Below, one piece after another: positions 36,149 to 53,503 of a stretch of DNA of 64,000 nt; within the stretch, counting starts at the first letter, position 1, and each line of letters begins with the position of its first letter. The translations under genes were made by a program, and so were the position numbers. Below the pieces are notes generated by a model. It was not told where the DNA came from and did no database searches. It saw nothing but the letters and a program-made list of their open reading frames with translations. The stretch comes from Selaginella tamariscina (lineage: Eukaryota > Streptophyta > Lycopodiopsida > Selaginellales > Selaginellaceae), in assembly GCA_003024785.1 (NCBI GenBank), contig PUQB01000031.1:496001-560000 (forward strand), given 5' to 3'.

Positions 36149-37378
36149 TTATTTACATTAAAATATAATTTATTAAAAAAATTAAAGGCACTTATGCACC
36201 CTTAAACATTACTAATATAAAAAAATACTTTTAAATCACATTATTTATGTTTGTTGTGTTTGTCATTATTGAATTTTATTATTTTAGTTTATAAAATGTT
36301 AAGATTGGGTTTCACTTATAATAAAATAATATTAAAAATTAATAATATCAATTATGAAAAAGAAGTTTATTCTTGTTTTATATAAAAGTTATTACAAGGA
36401 GTTAAAATTACTATAATACATTTTACATAAATATTATTATAAGGAATTAATTCTTGAATGCAAAAGTGAATTATTTTTTAAAATTAATGATTTTATAATT
36501 AAATATATAATAATTTTTAAGTAAGTATTTAAGAATTATTATTCTTTATGTCTTTAATTTATTAAATTTTAAAGTTTGTAGATTTGAAAAGAATTAAAAT
36601 GGGTTTTATATTTAAAAATATTAATCAAATGGTGAAAGTTTTAAATAAGTTTAAAAGAGATTTATTTCTTCATAAAGGTAAAGTGAATGCAATATAAAGA
36701 TTATTAATTAAGAAATATAATAAGAATAATGTATATATTATACAATTTATTATAATCAACCAAGTTTGTATCACATTTTTTTGATGAATTAATGATTGTA
36801 TTATTAATGATACTATTAAAATATATATTATTAAAGGAGATTTTAACAAATAAAAGGACTTGATTAATGAATTAAATAAGTTTAAAATAAGAAATTAAAA
36901 GTAACGAATGAGATGGCCTCGATGAAAATACATTAAAATAATAATGTTTAAATTTTGGTAACAAATTTTCAAAATTTATATTATGTATTAAATTAACATT
37001 AATGATATAATTTTTACATTATGCTTTATAAGAACTTAAAAAGATAATATATGTATAATTCAATTTAAATTTAACCAATTAAATAAGAGATTGTACATGC
37101 ATGAATTAAATAAGATACAATCGATATAGAAATTACATATTTATTTGTTAATTAATGATGTAAAAGAATAAACAAATGATGATTAAAGACCTTTGCTTTT
37201 TATTAATTAGTTGTTATTGATTTAGTGACTAAGTAAACTTTGTAATATTGGTTTAGTGTGTGCATCTATATAAAGTATACAATATACGCATTTAAATAAA
37301 CGTATGTATGTGGGTATTTTTAAGTATCATACAACGCACACACACACACACGCACGCACGCACATCTTTTCTCACCGT
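36149..37378. repeat. 1.2 kb duplicated AT-rich block (copy 2) ending at a PLD exon-edge fragment
   Basis: It matches 22509-23765 with small indels. It then jumps to ACAACGCACACACAC and CGCACGCACATCTTTTCTCA (37330-37378), which match 24085-24118 at the edge of the first recognisable PLD exon. After CTCACCG the sequence diverges and no further PLD coding follows. It is therefore a second, truncated copy of the PLD upstream flank. Confidence 0.85.
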
Positions 37379-37379
37379 A

Positions 37380-37829
37380 AGTGCACATGCCTACATATAC
37401 AAAGGCTTTATAATTTAAAAACTCAAACATTTAAATTTGAAATAATTATTAATTATGTTACATCGATATTGTTTAATCGAATAAAAAATAGACATATATT
37501 ATATAATAATTATACTGCCAGACTTTGTCGACAGTTACAGACGTTTCAGATGTGTTTGCTTAATGCACATTAAGTAGCTCTTAATATAATAAAAAACAAT
37601 AAATAAAATGTTAAAGAAGGAAGGTTATTGGAGTTAAATGTTTTAAATAAACGCATGGGAATTTTCAACTTGAAACACTGAACTTACAAATGGGCAAAGT
37701 GTGTAGAAGCCCGCCTAACAGAGCTTGGTGGTGGTGGGGGGTTAAAACAGCAAAATTCATCAGTCCTGCGTTGCACATTACAATACACTTAGTTAGTATG
37801 TGCGTGCGCGTGCATGTGTGTGGAGAGCG

Positions 37830-37862
<33 letters not shown>

Positions 37863-38225
37863 TGTGTGTGTGACGTGACTCTGTGTTTGCGTGTCTATGA
37901 GTAGAGAGGTGCATGAATGTATCTATCTATTTATCTATCTATGTATGTGCCTCATGCATGTGCCAAGGTCATCTACAAGCGTATATTAAACATATATGTA
38001 GCTATCAGTGGTCAACTATGTAAATAGTTTTTAATCAAGTATATATATGATCTCTCTCTAGATAGGCAGGTAAAATATGTGAATACAGATATATATATCA
38101 TTTAATAAATATATACATAGTGTATGTGATTATATACAACTATATGTGTATATAGACAGAGAACATACCAGGTTCGACTCGTTCCAGGAAGCAAACTCCA
38201 AACCGCAATATTAAACCTCGATTAA
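37380..38225. other. Intergenic DNA, downstream of the DnaJ gene
   Basis: No gene is seen. It holds an (AG)n(TG)n tract at about 37826-37872, and GATA-type CTATCTAT repeats near 37921-37945. It holds the 3' flank of the minus-strand DnaJ gene. Confidence 0.6.
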
Positions 38226-38231
38226 ACTCCA

Positions 38232-41200
38232 TTATCTATCCTTAAACATCAGGTGCGCAGGCATAGCCGCAGGATCAAGCTCCCAACAATCCTTAGGTGC
38301 ATTAACCTTCTCATTCCCGCTCATCCAATGTGAAGGGACCTTATGTGAAAACCTCAAAAGGTCCTTGTCGTAAAACACCCTTTTCTCCCCTCCCCTCGCG
38401 AATATAGTCTTGTACCCGTCGACCTTAACTAAAGGCAACACCGTCATAGACTCGTAGTAACTCTCCATCACCTCCACCATCTCATAGCTCACATTCATCG
38501 TTTCATATTCCATATCTACCCACTTCATAGACCAGTCCCTGTATAATGCCCATACCTCGCCCTTCTTCGGATATATACGCATCACATTCGCTTGCACCTT
38601 CTCAACCTCAACTACATGTGAAAACTTGTTAAAATGCTCCTCAGTCTCTACCTTCCTCTTACACTTGAAATCCCCACATGTCACAGAGAATCCCGCGTCC
38701 TCCCAATTCTCAAACTCTTCTGAGCTATCGTATCTCTCTAGCCACCGTATACGTACCTTAAACGGGTTTACAGATAGCACTTGACGTATCTCACAATAGA
38801 ACCTCGGCATGCCCTCTGCATCGTCGTATAATGCCCACACTTGTCCCTCCTTAACCAGGTCCTCTTTCCTGTCCGTGTCGAAGTTATGAAAGTCCGGATC
38901 CGGGACTATGTACGTCTCTTTCTGTTCTTCGTCGTCCGAGTTGTCCTTCTCGGCCTTCTCCTTTCTACGTACCGTCTTCACTCCGTTACTAGTCTCCGGT
39001 ACCTTTTCGGGTACCACCTTCTCGGGTACCTTATCGGAAACCTTCTCGGATAGCGCCTCTGACACCTTCCCGGACCCTTCCTCTGACACCTTCCCAGACC
39101 CTTCTGACACCGTTTCGAACACATTATCCAACACCGGCTTGGACACCTTCCCCGACACCGTCTCAGATACCTTCTCAAACCCCGACTGAACTTCCGGCTT
39201 TGGAATTTCCACCCCCTTTGGAACTTCCTTACTGACTTGTATCTTTAGAGCCTTTTCACGGATAAGCTTGAGCCCGAATTCCACAAACGTCTGCTTAAGG
39301 GCAGCTTCTTCCGGTGTCAACTCCGGGAGCTCCCCTTTGGCCCTTTTTGAGGCCGGCTCTCCGTTCTCGTCCTCGTCTGCATTCTCTCTGTATGTTACGT
39401 TCTTTCGCATACGGTTTGAGCGTCGTAGACCGTATCTGTACACTCCCTCTGCTGAGGAGAAGCTTTGGAATGTACTCTCTTCACCGGCCTTTCCCTCGTC
39501 ATTACTGTCATCCTCCTCTTCGTCTTCATCATCGTCATCATCGTCATCCTATGTAAAACATACATATGTAATCTCTGTGTGTGTGTGTGAATATCTCATT
39601 ATCTGATAAAGAAATAAGAGTTGCCTATATCTTAATAGTTAATTGTATAGACAACACATACGTACATAGATAATGCCATATTAATACAAAACATTATACA
39701 ATCAGGCCTATCCATACATAATGATATGAATAGCTATGATCTACTCCATATGGCGTTTCGTATGTCAAATATTTGCGATCCTTGGTGTGTGCGTTGTATG
39801 TATTAACTATTGCACACATAGAGTAGATAAATACAAACATAGGGAAGGCACACACCTAGCTTTCTCAAACATAGATGTATGTATTTAGATAAATAGAAAT
39901 AGATGGATTTTATCACATGAAACACACTATTAGTTCAACCAGACATGCATACGAAGCTGTGTATGGATAATGTAACATTAGTAAGAGATTATACATACAT
40001 ACATATTTGGCTACGGTCAATCTATGAAACAAAAGTGGATTGGGTATGTGTTTTGTGTGCATATATATAATGCGTACCTCTTCCATACGGTGTTTCTTGA
40101 GTTTCTTCTTCAAAGCTTCCATGTTGCGCTTGCGCGCTTCTTTCTCCTCACGCTCCTTTTGCTTCATCATTTGCCTCTCCAGTGCTTCGCGTCTCCGATC
40201 CTCCTCCCTGGCCTTTCGCAATGCCTCTTTCAATCTCCGCTTCTCCTCACGCTCCCGTTCGCGTTCCGCTTTCCTGCGTTCATCCTCTCTCCTCCTCTCC
40301 TCTCTCTCCTGTGCAAATAGCCCCGTTATATCTGACTTTCTTCTTATAAATATATGTCATGTGTGTATACTTTCTCTAATATGCACAGATAATATCATTA
40401 CTTCTTACATGTACTCTCCCTCTCTCATATATGGAACTTGTTCTATGTGTATATTATGTACTTAAATCTAGATATGCCTGCATGCATATTTATAGACCGT
40501 CTACTCTATGTACACGCGTGTGTTTGTGTACAGAGACATATATAGACATGCACACACATATGTATCTATATGTACTTATGCATATATTACCCTCGCACGC
40601 TGCTGCATCTGCTGGAAGGCATTACCCCCTTCGTGCACACCATTCACAGTCGGGCTATTATTCGTAGTAGCTGGCTTCCAGCTCGAGCTCTCAGCCGGGG
40701 GAACTCCGATATCCTTGGCAATGAACCCGGTTTTACATCGGTGACACAGCAGCTGAAAGTTCTCAAACTTTTTATAATACTGATACTGTATCTTGCAGCT
40801 CGGACACTGTGTCCAGAACGTCGGCTGCCCCTGATGTGTCTGTGAATTGTCCTGGTTAGTCGAGGTGCCGGCAGCCTGTACGTCATCCGCAGTCGGACTC
40901 AAGTTCGGGCTTGGATTCGGGTTCGGGTTCGGGCTCGGAATAGCACTATCAGACGTTACCAGGGTGGAAGCTAGTGTCTTCTTCAAGGTGGCCGACCTCT
41001 TTACGTCGTACAAGCTCTTCTTGGACTTGTCCGAGAGTACTATCCAGGCTTCATTTATGAGCTTGAAGGCCGGCTCGGCCCCGGACAGTCTGTTCTTGTC
41101 CGGGTGGAGTAGAAGTGCCATTTTCTTGTATTGTTTCTTGATTGAAGCCTCGTCCGATAGCGGGTCTGCTTGTAGGATCCCATACCAATCCTCCAGACCT

Positions 41201-42322
41201 GTAACCTCCTGTTAGAAAGCTATACATATATGTGTATACATGGATGGAATCTATGTAAAACTGCTTAACTTCGTAGTTCTACTTAACAGATTTCGTACAT
41301 ATGTACTTCACATACTTGGAGATGCACATATATTTATATCATGTCATTTTACGAGAGCTTTTTCATTCACTCACACATACATGTGCACATATTCTTGTAC
41401 TTTTACTGTACAATATTACTTACACTTTTTAACAGGATTCGCTATTCAGATATATTCGGACAAGTACATAGACAACACAGTTTGTTACTTTAACAATTCA
41501 ACGTTAACATATATTGTTCTATCCTATCATAAAGGTTTAGAAATTCATTTTAAGTAATAAAAAGCTATGCACATTATTGTGCTTATCTATGCATACACCT
41601 TACATGGACAAACATATGACACATACAGAAATATATATCTCCTGTAATAATAGTATATAATATGTTCATCTGTCTACGGAACTATTCGTAGAGGATTTCA
41701 TCTGCATTAAAGTAACTCGTGTGCTTAAATGTAATTTACTCGGCACCATAATTGTTTAATTTATATATATTAGGCAATATTTCACTGTGTATATCATATT
41801 ATACATTTGAAATATAGAACAGTAAGTTGACTATATGAAAGATCTCTATATACAAATAATAGGAAGCAAACATCAAAATATGAGATTTACATGGCTTTTC
41901 CGATGTTTGTGTGCGAAACTATTTTAAACGGTCTTCGTATAGACAACTAAACATTTAAACACCAAATTTACATTATGACATGTTATATATCTAAACTTAC
42001 TTAATGCAGAACATTTCTAATGTATGTGTGTGTGATCCTGCTCTCTGAACAGTTTCTTATACAGATAAAGAAACCATGCATGGAAAGTATACTAATAGAA
42101 TTTAGGATGTACAGTATATGCATGAAGGTTCGTACCTTGGATCTTCTGCTCGGCTGCAGTATGCACTTCTACAACTGCGAGCATTTGCTTAGCTCGTTCT
42201 AAATTCGGATACAGTTGTAGCGCCTTATTACAGAACTTTCTTGCTCCAGCTAAGTCCTGAAGCATGTATTTCTTCTCTGCAAGCTCTGCTGCTTTCGTCG
42301 CATCATCCTTGTTACACTCCAT
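38232..42322 (-). CDS. DnaJ (Hsp40) protein with DUF3444, 780 aa, four coding exons
   Basis: Exons 42322-42136, 41198-40591, 40308-40078 and 39548-38232 join in frame (187+608+231+1317 bp). The protein starts MECNKDDATKAAELAEKKY, the typical helical lead of plant DUF3444 co-chaperones. The J-domain follows (about residues 63-130, GLEDWYGIL ... HPD in LLLHPDKNRLSG). Next are a Pro/Asn/Ser linker and a zinc-ribbon-like CPSC ... CHRC (about 194-222). An Arg/Glu/Lys-rich single-helix exon follows (about 265-342), then an Asp-rich patch (DDDDDDDEDEEEDD) and a low-complexity segment with repeated KVSE/KVPE units. A C-terminal DUF3444 ends the protein (from about residue 560, PDPDFHNFDTDR ... GQVWALYDD). 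The HPD triad predicts stimulation of Hsp70 ATPase. DUF3444 function is unknown. The KVSE segment is unusual. Splice phases agree throughout, so the gene appears live. Confidence 0.9.
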
Positions 42323-42329
42323 TGTTGCG

Positions 42330-43650
42330 TTTGCTCACTAATCTGCTTAACTACTGCTAACCGCCAACCTACTGCCTGTGACCCATGTTGGGTCTTCTGC
42401 AGAACAACATTTATGTCACATATACACAAACACACGTGCGCGTGCGTACAGGGTGTGCGTGTGCTCTACAGAAGCTATGAAATACTCTACACATGCTACT
42501 CTTTGAACAGTTGGATCTGTGTTCTACAGTTTCCTCCTATTGGAGCTTCTAAAGAGCAACATTTGTATCGTGTACTCTATCAAATCCTGCTTTTTGAACA
42601 CTTTCATGTCTCTAAGCATAATCCTACAACTTACTGCGCCATATATATGTCTACTCTACACAAGCTAGGAAATTATACGTTTCTAAGCATAATTGTATGA
42701 GAAGTTTGGTCTTCTGAATGTCTACCGTATACGTGTGTGTAAAATCATGATTTTAAATTTAATTACGTAATAAATTACGACAAATATTATGACATCTCTA
42801 CATGCTCTACATAATGTAGCTCTTTGTAGAGTTGTATATGACTTCTGAAGAGCAACATTTTAATCGTATACCTATCCAACGGAAACCAGATGCATTCAGT
42901 CATAGAATTATGCTTAGAGACATATAAAAGTGTTCAAAAGCAGGATAGTATAGCTTAGAATATACGCACATAACATGAAGTTCTAGAATTATGCTTAGAA
43001 ACAATTTAATGGTATGTGTGTCTATAAGCTAGGCTCTTTGAACAATTCTAAACGTTTCAAAGTATAATTCTACGAGAACCTACAACTTACTGCTATTGGG
43101 TCTTCTGACGAGCGACATTTGCATCATATGATTCTACACAAACTGCTCCTTGAACAGGCGTATGTCACAAGCTAGCTCTTTGACGGTTCTATATGTATTC
43201 TCCATTCTCTTGCACGGAGTTCTACGACCTACTGCATTGGTTCCTGTTGGGTCCTCTCATAAATGTGATATATTCAATACAAGCCCATAAACAGTCCTAT
43301 ATGTCTTTTAAGCATAATCCTATGAGTCGGGTCTTCTCAAGAGAAACATTTCCCCTTTGTATGCATTCTAAGAGCAACATTTGTACTCTACCCAAGCTAT
43401 CAAATTTTGATGTACATGTGTAATTCTACGCCTTAATACATGTGTGTACAGCATGTGTGTATGTATGCTTACGACTTACCGGATATGAATCGAGATGGGT
43501 CTTCTGAAGAGGAGGCCGGAGCACCATAGCGAATGCATTTCCTGGCGAGAAAACGTGAGACTGCGATCAAACGAGAGAGAGAGAGACAGAGACAGAGACG
43601 CACCTCGATCTGCTCCAAGAACTTCGGATGAACCCTAGGGATTGATCAAG
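42330..43650 (-). promoter_or_regulatory. 5' leader region of the DnaJ gene with repeated leader-like units
   Basis: On the minus strand, CTCTTCAGAAGACCCA followed by a splice-donor-like segment occurs at the probable first leader exon (about 43520-43485, CATATCCG/GTAAG). Diverged copies lie near 43340, 43255, 43110, 42850, 42550 and 42390, the last just before the coding exon. Associated motifs (ATTATGCTTAGAAACAT and GTTCAAAGAGC) recur with them. This looks like an amplified leader exon plus flanking intron. Upstream, (AG)n/(CT)n and a GAACCCTAGGG telo-box-like motif lie at 43574-43640. Confidence 0.55.
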
Positions 43651-43879
43651 ACCCTAGACGCTTCACGGCGAGCTCCCGGCGATGGCGGAGGACTGATCCG
43701 AGGTCCGAGGAGGAGGCGCCGCAATGTGGAGCACAAGCTATGGCGATGGCGCGCACACACACACCCCCATACGCACGCACACACACAATGCACAACGAAG
43801 ACACAAAAAAAAGAGCTTTTTTTGAGTCCTACAACTACATGTGTGAACGCATTAATGAGGTTTTTTATTTAATTTTTAT

Positions 43880-45470
43880 TTTAAATTATGTAATTAAGGT
43901 TATTATCCTTTTTTAGCATTTATTTATCTCATTTTAGATACATAACACATACATACATACATACACACATGTACGCACATACATGCATTTTGTGTGGTTA
44001 TTAGAGATCATCCACACCTACTCATACACATAAGTATGTTAACACATGTATATGTATGTATACATGCATGTGTACATACATACACATGAATTATGTGAAT
44101 AAAATAATCATAAAATATGTAGCTTAGAGTATAAGTAACAGTTACATTGAGAGAATCATTCAGAATTGACATGCAGGCATGCATGACATACATGTATATG
44201 CATGTATGTATACATACGTTGTATACATTGTGTATACGTAGATACATTAAAAGAAAGAATCCATCATTTAATACGGTATATATACACAATTCACATATGT
44301 AATTTAATAGTCTTTTCATGACAATAAGTATTTAATATCTAATATATTATTAAAAAATTTAATAGTCTTTTCATGACAATAACCATTTAATATCTAATAT
44401 ATTATTAAAACACCTGATGAATATTCACACCATGTGTGTGCGCGTGCGTGCATATTGTTTGTAAATATACTTATATAATAAGCTATATGCATTACACACA
44501 CACACACTATATATAATGCAAATATATATTATTTTTATATATGTTTTATGTATATACTAAGTTTCTACAAATGACATATACATACATATGTGGATGTATT
44601 ATATAAATATGTTTATACAAGTGTTAATAAATATTTATATTAATTATATAATATAATTTATACAATGTTAATAATACCACAGGTACTATTCTAGTATTAT
44701 ATATCTGTTCTGGTACTTAGTGTCTACTGTGCCGACGTTAACTTTCTAGTGGCTGTACATCACACGCACGCACGCACGCACGCAGTGTTTAAAACGTAAA
44801 CATGCGTGTTAAACCAAGTTTAATTAAATATATAAATTTGTACTTTGTACTAGTATAAATTAATAATTTAAACATGTACATAGTGCATTATTTATGTTTT
44901 GTAAATTACAGAAGTTGTACAAATACTTGGGATGCCCGCTTTGGAAAGATACAAATATACAGTGGTAACAGGACAAAGAAGATATAGTGGAATATTCCTA
45001 CTAATAAAAAAATATTCTAAAGTTTTACATAATTAACTCACATAACATTCATTAATTAAAGCATATTTGATCTATATGTACTGAATGTGTGTGCCTGTGA
45101 GTGTGTGTATTGTAAAGGATATTCTTTATTTTATTTTATTTTTATTTTAAATATTAATGACGTAGCATATATGAAGTATATAGTTTATTGAATAATTTAA
45201 ATTTTATTGTATATAAAATACATGGAGATTTCAATATAACATTAAGAATACTAGTTCTCTGTTCTCTTCATATCAATATATATTTATATTTGTTGAAAAG
45301 GCGGGAGACGTGCGAATATTCCGGGTTCAAATTTATTTTACACGTGTATATCGCATTTCTTCTGGCTTGAGTTTCCAATATAACCGGTTGCAATACACAG
45401 CCACACGCACACGCACACGCAAACACACACCAGTAAAAATGTAAATAAATATTACATAGAAGAGAAACAC
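43880..45470. other. Intergenic DNA between DnaJ and SEC23
   Basis: No gene is supported. A 55 bp tandem duplication (TTTAATAGTCTTTTCATGAC and onward) occupies about 44300-44410. A (CGCA)n tract lies at 44763-44784, and TG/CA tracts are frequent. The end nearest 45470 is the 3' flank of SEC23. Confidence 0.6.
44300..44410. repeat. 55 bp tandem duplication
   Basis: Two head-to-tail units beginning AATTTAATAGTCTTTTCATG and ending ATATATTATTAAAA differ at three or four bases. They are non-coding. Confidence 0.85.
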
Positions 45471-45476
45471 AGTACC

Positions 45477-49138
<3,662 letters not shown>

Positions 49139-49215
49139 CGCTCCTTCCTCTCCTGCTCAAGAACCCTAAAGCTTCAGCAAGAACCCTAAACCATGCATGT
49201 TAACGTGCCCTAAAA
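49139..49215 (-). promoter_or_regulatory. SEC23 leader with two telo-boxes
   Basis: CAAGAACCCTAAA occurs twice, 20 bp apart (49159-49171 and 49179-49191), just upstream of the ATG. On the gene strand these read TTTAGGGTTCTTG. Paired telo-boxes close to the start are typical of plant housekeeping genes. Confidence 0.6.
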
Positions 49216-52200
49216 ACAGGGGAAGGCTAGAATATTCTAAGGCAACTAAAACGCGCGGGAATTTTATATTTATGTGTACAATTTCTTAATCCTCTTAATG
49301 TTATTTGATCACACTAGGTGATATAGTATGCCATATCTCTATTATGGGTTGATAACAATGAGAGTTTTGTACATTATACATCTAAATATATTTTTAATTT
49401 CATGGCTAGTTTTATATGCAATTTAGAATGTGTATTTTCCTATTTTAAAATTATATGTTGCATAGTTTAATTTAAATATTATATTAAATACATTATATTA
49501 TATATAGTACATTGTTAATTTTAAAATTAACTAGTAAATATTTAAATATTAAAGTTTATGATCTCAAGTTTCAAACTTAAAATTAACAATAATGTTGGGG
49601 CCTGATGCGTATACTATTATTAAAGTATATTATCAGTATAAAAATATAAAATTATTTTTATTTTATGTATACACAAGGCTTATTCACATTAACACTTATT
49701 CTTATTAAATACTAAAACTATTATTTTTAAAAATAGGAAAATGCATTGACACTATTATACTTAACCTAAAGTTTAAACTTTAAAATGTATTTAAATTAGT
49801 GACTTTTAAATTGTGTCATATTTATTACAACAACACCCATAATAATGTATTAATGTAAAAGAGAGTAAACATGGTATCATATTAGAAAAAGTAAAAATAA
49901 ATGACAAATTAAATATGATATGCATAAGGTGCTAAATAAAAGTATTTTTTAAGTGTATGTATATATACTTATCTTAAATTAAAGAAAATCAAAATAAAAA
50001 TTTAGCACTTTTTTCTAATATTTAAAAGTATATAAAATAAGAATTAAAGTAATTTGAAAGTATTCAAACGCATTTTACATATTGAGGAACCATACATATT
50101 CTCATATTTACTTTTAAATTTTTTATAATATTTAAATTCATAAATGAAATATCTTTCACACTTTTTCTTTAAATAAGTTTATGTAAAATTATATATTGAA
50201 TCTTTGTAAAAAGAGTATGTTTCAGTGTTCTTGAGTAAACATAAGAAAAATTATGTATTTATAATATTATTAATTAATAATTATTTAAAATTTTAATAAC
50301 ATTATGTGCATACAAATAAAATGTATATATCTATATCTATATATATCTATATATAATATATATATATATAATATATATTAGAAAGATACTTTATGATATA
50401 GTGAGCCCTTATATACATTTATATATGTAATTATGTAAATCTGAACTCACAAAATTATAAAACTTTATAATCTTGCTAATTGAAGCAATAAATTTGCAAA
50501 CTAGAGTTACTAAAGACTTAATACTAAAACAACATTCAAATAAATATTGTATTAAGTTAAAAAAACTATAACTTTCATATTGTTAAGCAACCTTTTATTT
50601 AAGTATAATTCAATAGTAAAACCCGGGTTTGTGAAGTCAATTAAATTTAGGGTTAATACATAATGACAACACAATCAGGTATACATGTGTTGTGTTAAAC
50701 AAACCTTTAAACCTAAGTTATTCAACCCATAAACATGTTCGAAGAACACCTTTAAACAATTGTGCTAGTTAGCACACCTAATTATAAAACTTGAGTTACA
50801 TCCTTATAGCAGATGCCCAAGGTTTAACATCTTGATGTGAGCATAAGAATGTCTAATTGCCACCTTTAGTGTTAAACTTGTGACACAATCCCAAAGATTG
50901 TGCTATGTGTGAAAATACTAAAATATTCTGCCATGTGCACTAAAGGTTTTCAAAATATTTTTCACTCTAAGGGTATATCTTAATTTAGTTCATGTTTTAC
51001 TCTAATTTAATATGGATTTAATTTTTATTAACAATCGATATTAATCTTGTTCACTTTAAGGATATATTTTAATTTAGTTCAAATATTACACTTTGAAATA
51101 TTTAAGATTTTATTAAATAGTCGACATTAATTTTGACAATGTATTATTATTATTTATTTTTTTATCTTTTTTATTGTATCTTTTTCATAAGATTATTTTT
51201 ATCATCTTTATTTATTTATTTTCATTTGTATTTAATTTAATGTCTTTTATATTACTTATTTAAACACTTATTTTGATTATGCTTAACCCACAATACTAAT
51301 TTAATTATTAAGAAATACTATGTTAAGGTTTAAGCCCAAACCTTACAATTAATATCAATATAAAAGTAATTTAGTTTTTTTGAAATTGGTTGTTTAAATT
51401 TGATGAAATTGAAAGGGGATCCCTCTTTAAAATTATGTATGTACAACATAAAAAAAATCTTGAACTATAGTTTTTGGGTGTATAAGCTGATGAAAGGAAA
51501 AAGGTACATAAGAAAATACATATGTGAAATTGCATTTGAATTTAGGTGTAAGCTTGAAAAATTGTAAGTGTAAAAGTCATTTCATGGTGGGGGAAAAGGG
51601 GGGTGTAAGTAAGAATAATGAAGAAAAGTGAAGTTCACAAAACATGTTTTTTAAGATGGTGACATTTATATGTTCATGTTTTGGTTAAGTCTTCATTTTT
51701 TTTTAATAAAATGATATGCGTATTCCAAAATCTTGGCACTCACATGCTCATATCATGGTTGAGTTTCAAAGATATTTTCTTTATAAAATTAAAGATTTTA
51801 ATGCTTGCACACACATTTCTTAATTAAAGCATGGAGGGTTTTATTTTTATGAAATAATGTAATAATTGAGTTTTATTATTTAAATGATGTCATGAGGCTA
51901 ACCATATTTTTTAATTAGGTTTGCTTACTCAAGATGGTGATTATTTTCCTTAAATATAACAATTAGTTTTTTTTTTTTGAGATGCTGCTAAGTAGTGTTA
52001 AAGATTAAATAGTATAAGTGAAAAAATTCCTTAAATAGTGTTAAAGATTAAAAGAGAATAAAAAAATTAATTTAGAAAAGATAAATGGGATGATAAATGT
52101 GTTGGTTTAGGTTTTAATTATTAATGTGATTTATATTTGCACATGAATGATGAGGTTCGTATTTTTAAGTTCATAAATTAAGATTAAACAATAAAAAGAA

Positions 52201-53057
52201 TAAATAATTAAAGAGAGCAAGTCTCTCTTTAATAAATATTAAGTTGTAATATGTTTTTCTATATGAAAAAGCATAATGGACTCTTTATCACTTAGATTGA
52301 ATAATAGAATGTAAGAAATAATGTTTTATTTTTGAAGGTTTATGGATTAAGAGTTTAAAAAGGGATTTCATAGTGAATTTCTAAGGGTGAAAATGATAAA
52401 TATACATTCTATTTAAGTCCACTTTTCACTAGTGGGTGGTTAATTGCCTCAACCAATCAAATAAATAAATATTTATTTTACTATGGATTTAGTTTTCCAC
52501 TTGTTGTTTATTTATAATTTATAATCTACTTGCCACCTAAGTTGCACCTACGTGGCACCTACATGGCTTTTCTAATGGTAACAAAATAATTTTGCAATTT
52601 TGCCCGGTTGTATAACAACCAAGCGTAATTGAATGACACGTGTATCAAGATTAATGAATTATATTTTGCTTTTTTCAGCTTTCAAAAAAAATAAAAAACA
52701 AATAAATTAGAACTTTAAAATAAAGAGTGAATATAAGATTCAACAAAATATCACTCATTTACATATAAAAATATTATATATATATATACACGCACACATT
52801 ATTTGATATACTTATTTTGTAGATATTGCAGATAAGTTAAATTATTGCAGATAATATGTAAATTTTTAAAGAGTCCTTTTATATGACATAAACACAGATG
52901 TGTGTGTGTCTTTCTTCCTATAATATTATTTTATTCATACTCAACATGTATTAATAATATAAATGACGTAAGTATTGTAAGAATGTACAATAATATATAA
53001 ATTTTTTTCACATATATAAACTAATGTTATACATGTATATATATTTAAATTTATATA

Positions 53058-53100
<43 letters not shown>

Positions 53101-53472
53101 TGTCTTTATAAGTATAATCAATAAATAATCAAAATAAACATTCTTATGTATAAATAAGTATACATATATATGTACGTGAGAGTATATAATAATATATATG
53201 TACTATATTGTATATATAATATATTATATATGGAGTATGTAATAACTGAAAGATTTCTCTCTTTTTCAACATAGTCACATGTTTGTGTGTAATATATATA
53301 TTGTGTATACATTGTTATACACACACACATATATATATATATATAAGAGAGATGCTAGTAAACTATAATTAATGATTATATATAAGAAATAACAATGAAA
53401 AGTTAAAGTTTTAATATATTTTTTTAATTAAAAATACTGAGTAGGTAGACATTTATTATATATGTATGTGTA

Positions 53473-53503
<31 letters not shown>

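Noticed and set aside
38841-39606. Plus-strand ORFs opposite the DnaJ last exon (Ser/Asp-rich)
   Set aside because: The minus strand is a well-supported DUF3444 exon. The antisense frames arise from its Glu/Lys/Val repeats and Asp-rich patch.
40024-41215. Plus-strand ORFs opposite the DnaJ coil and J-domain exons
   Set aside because: Shadow frames. The minus strand carries the HPD motif and the Arg/Glu-rich exon with consistent splice sites.
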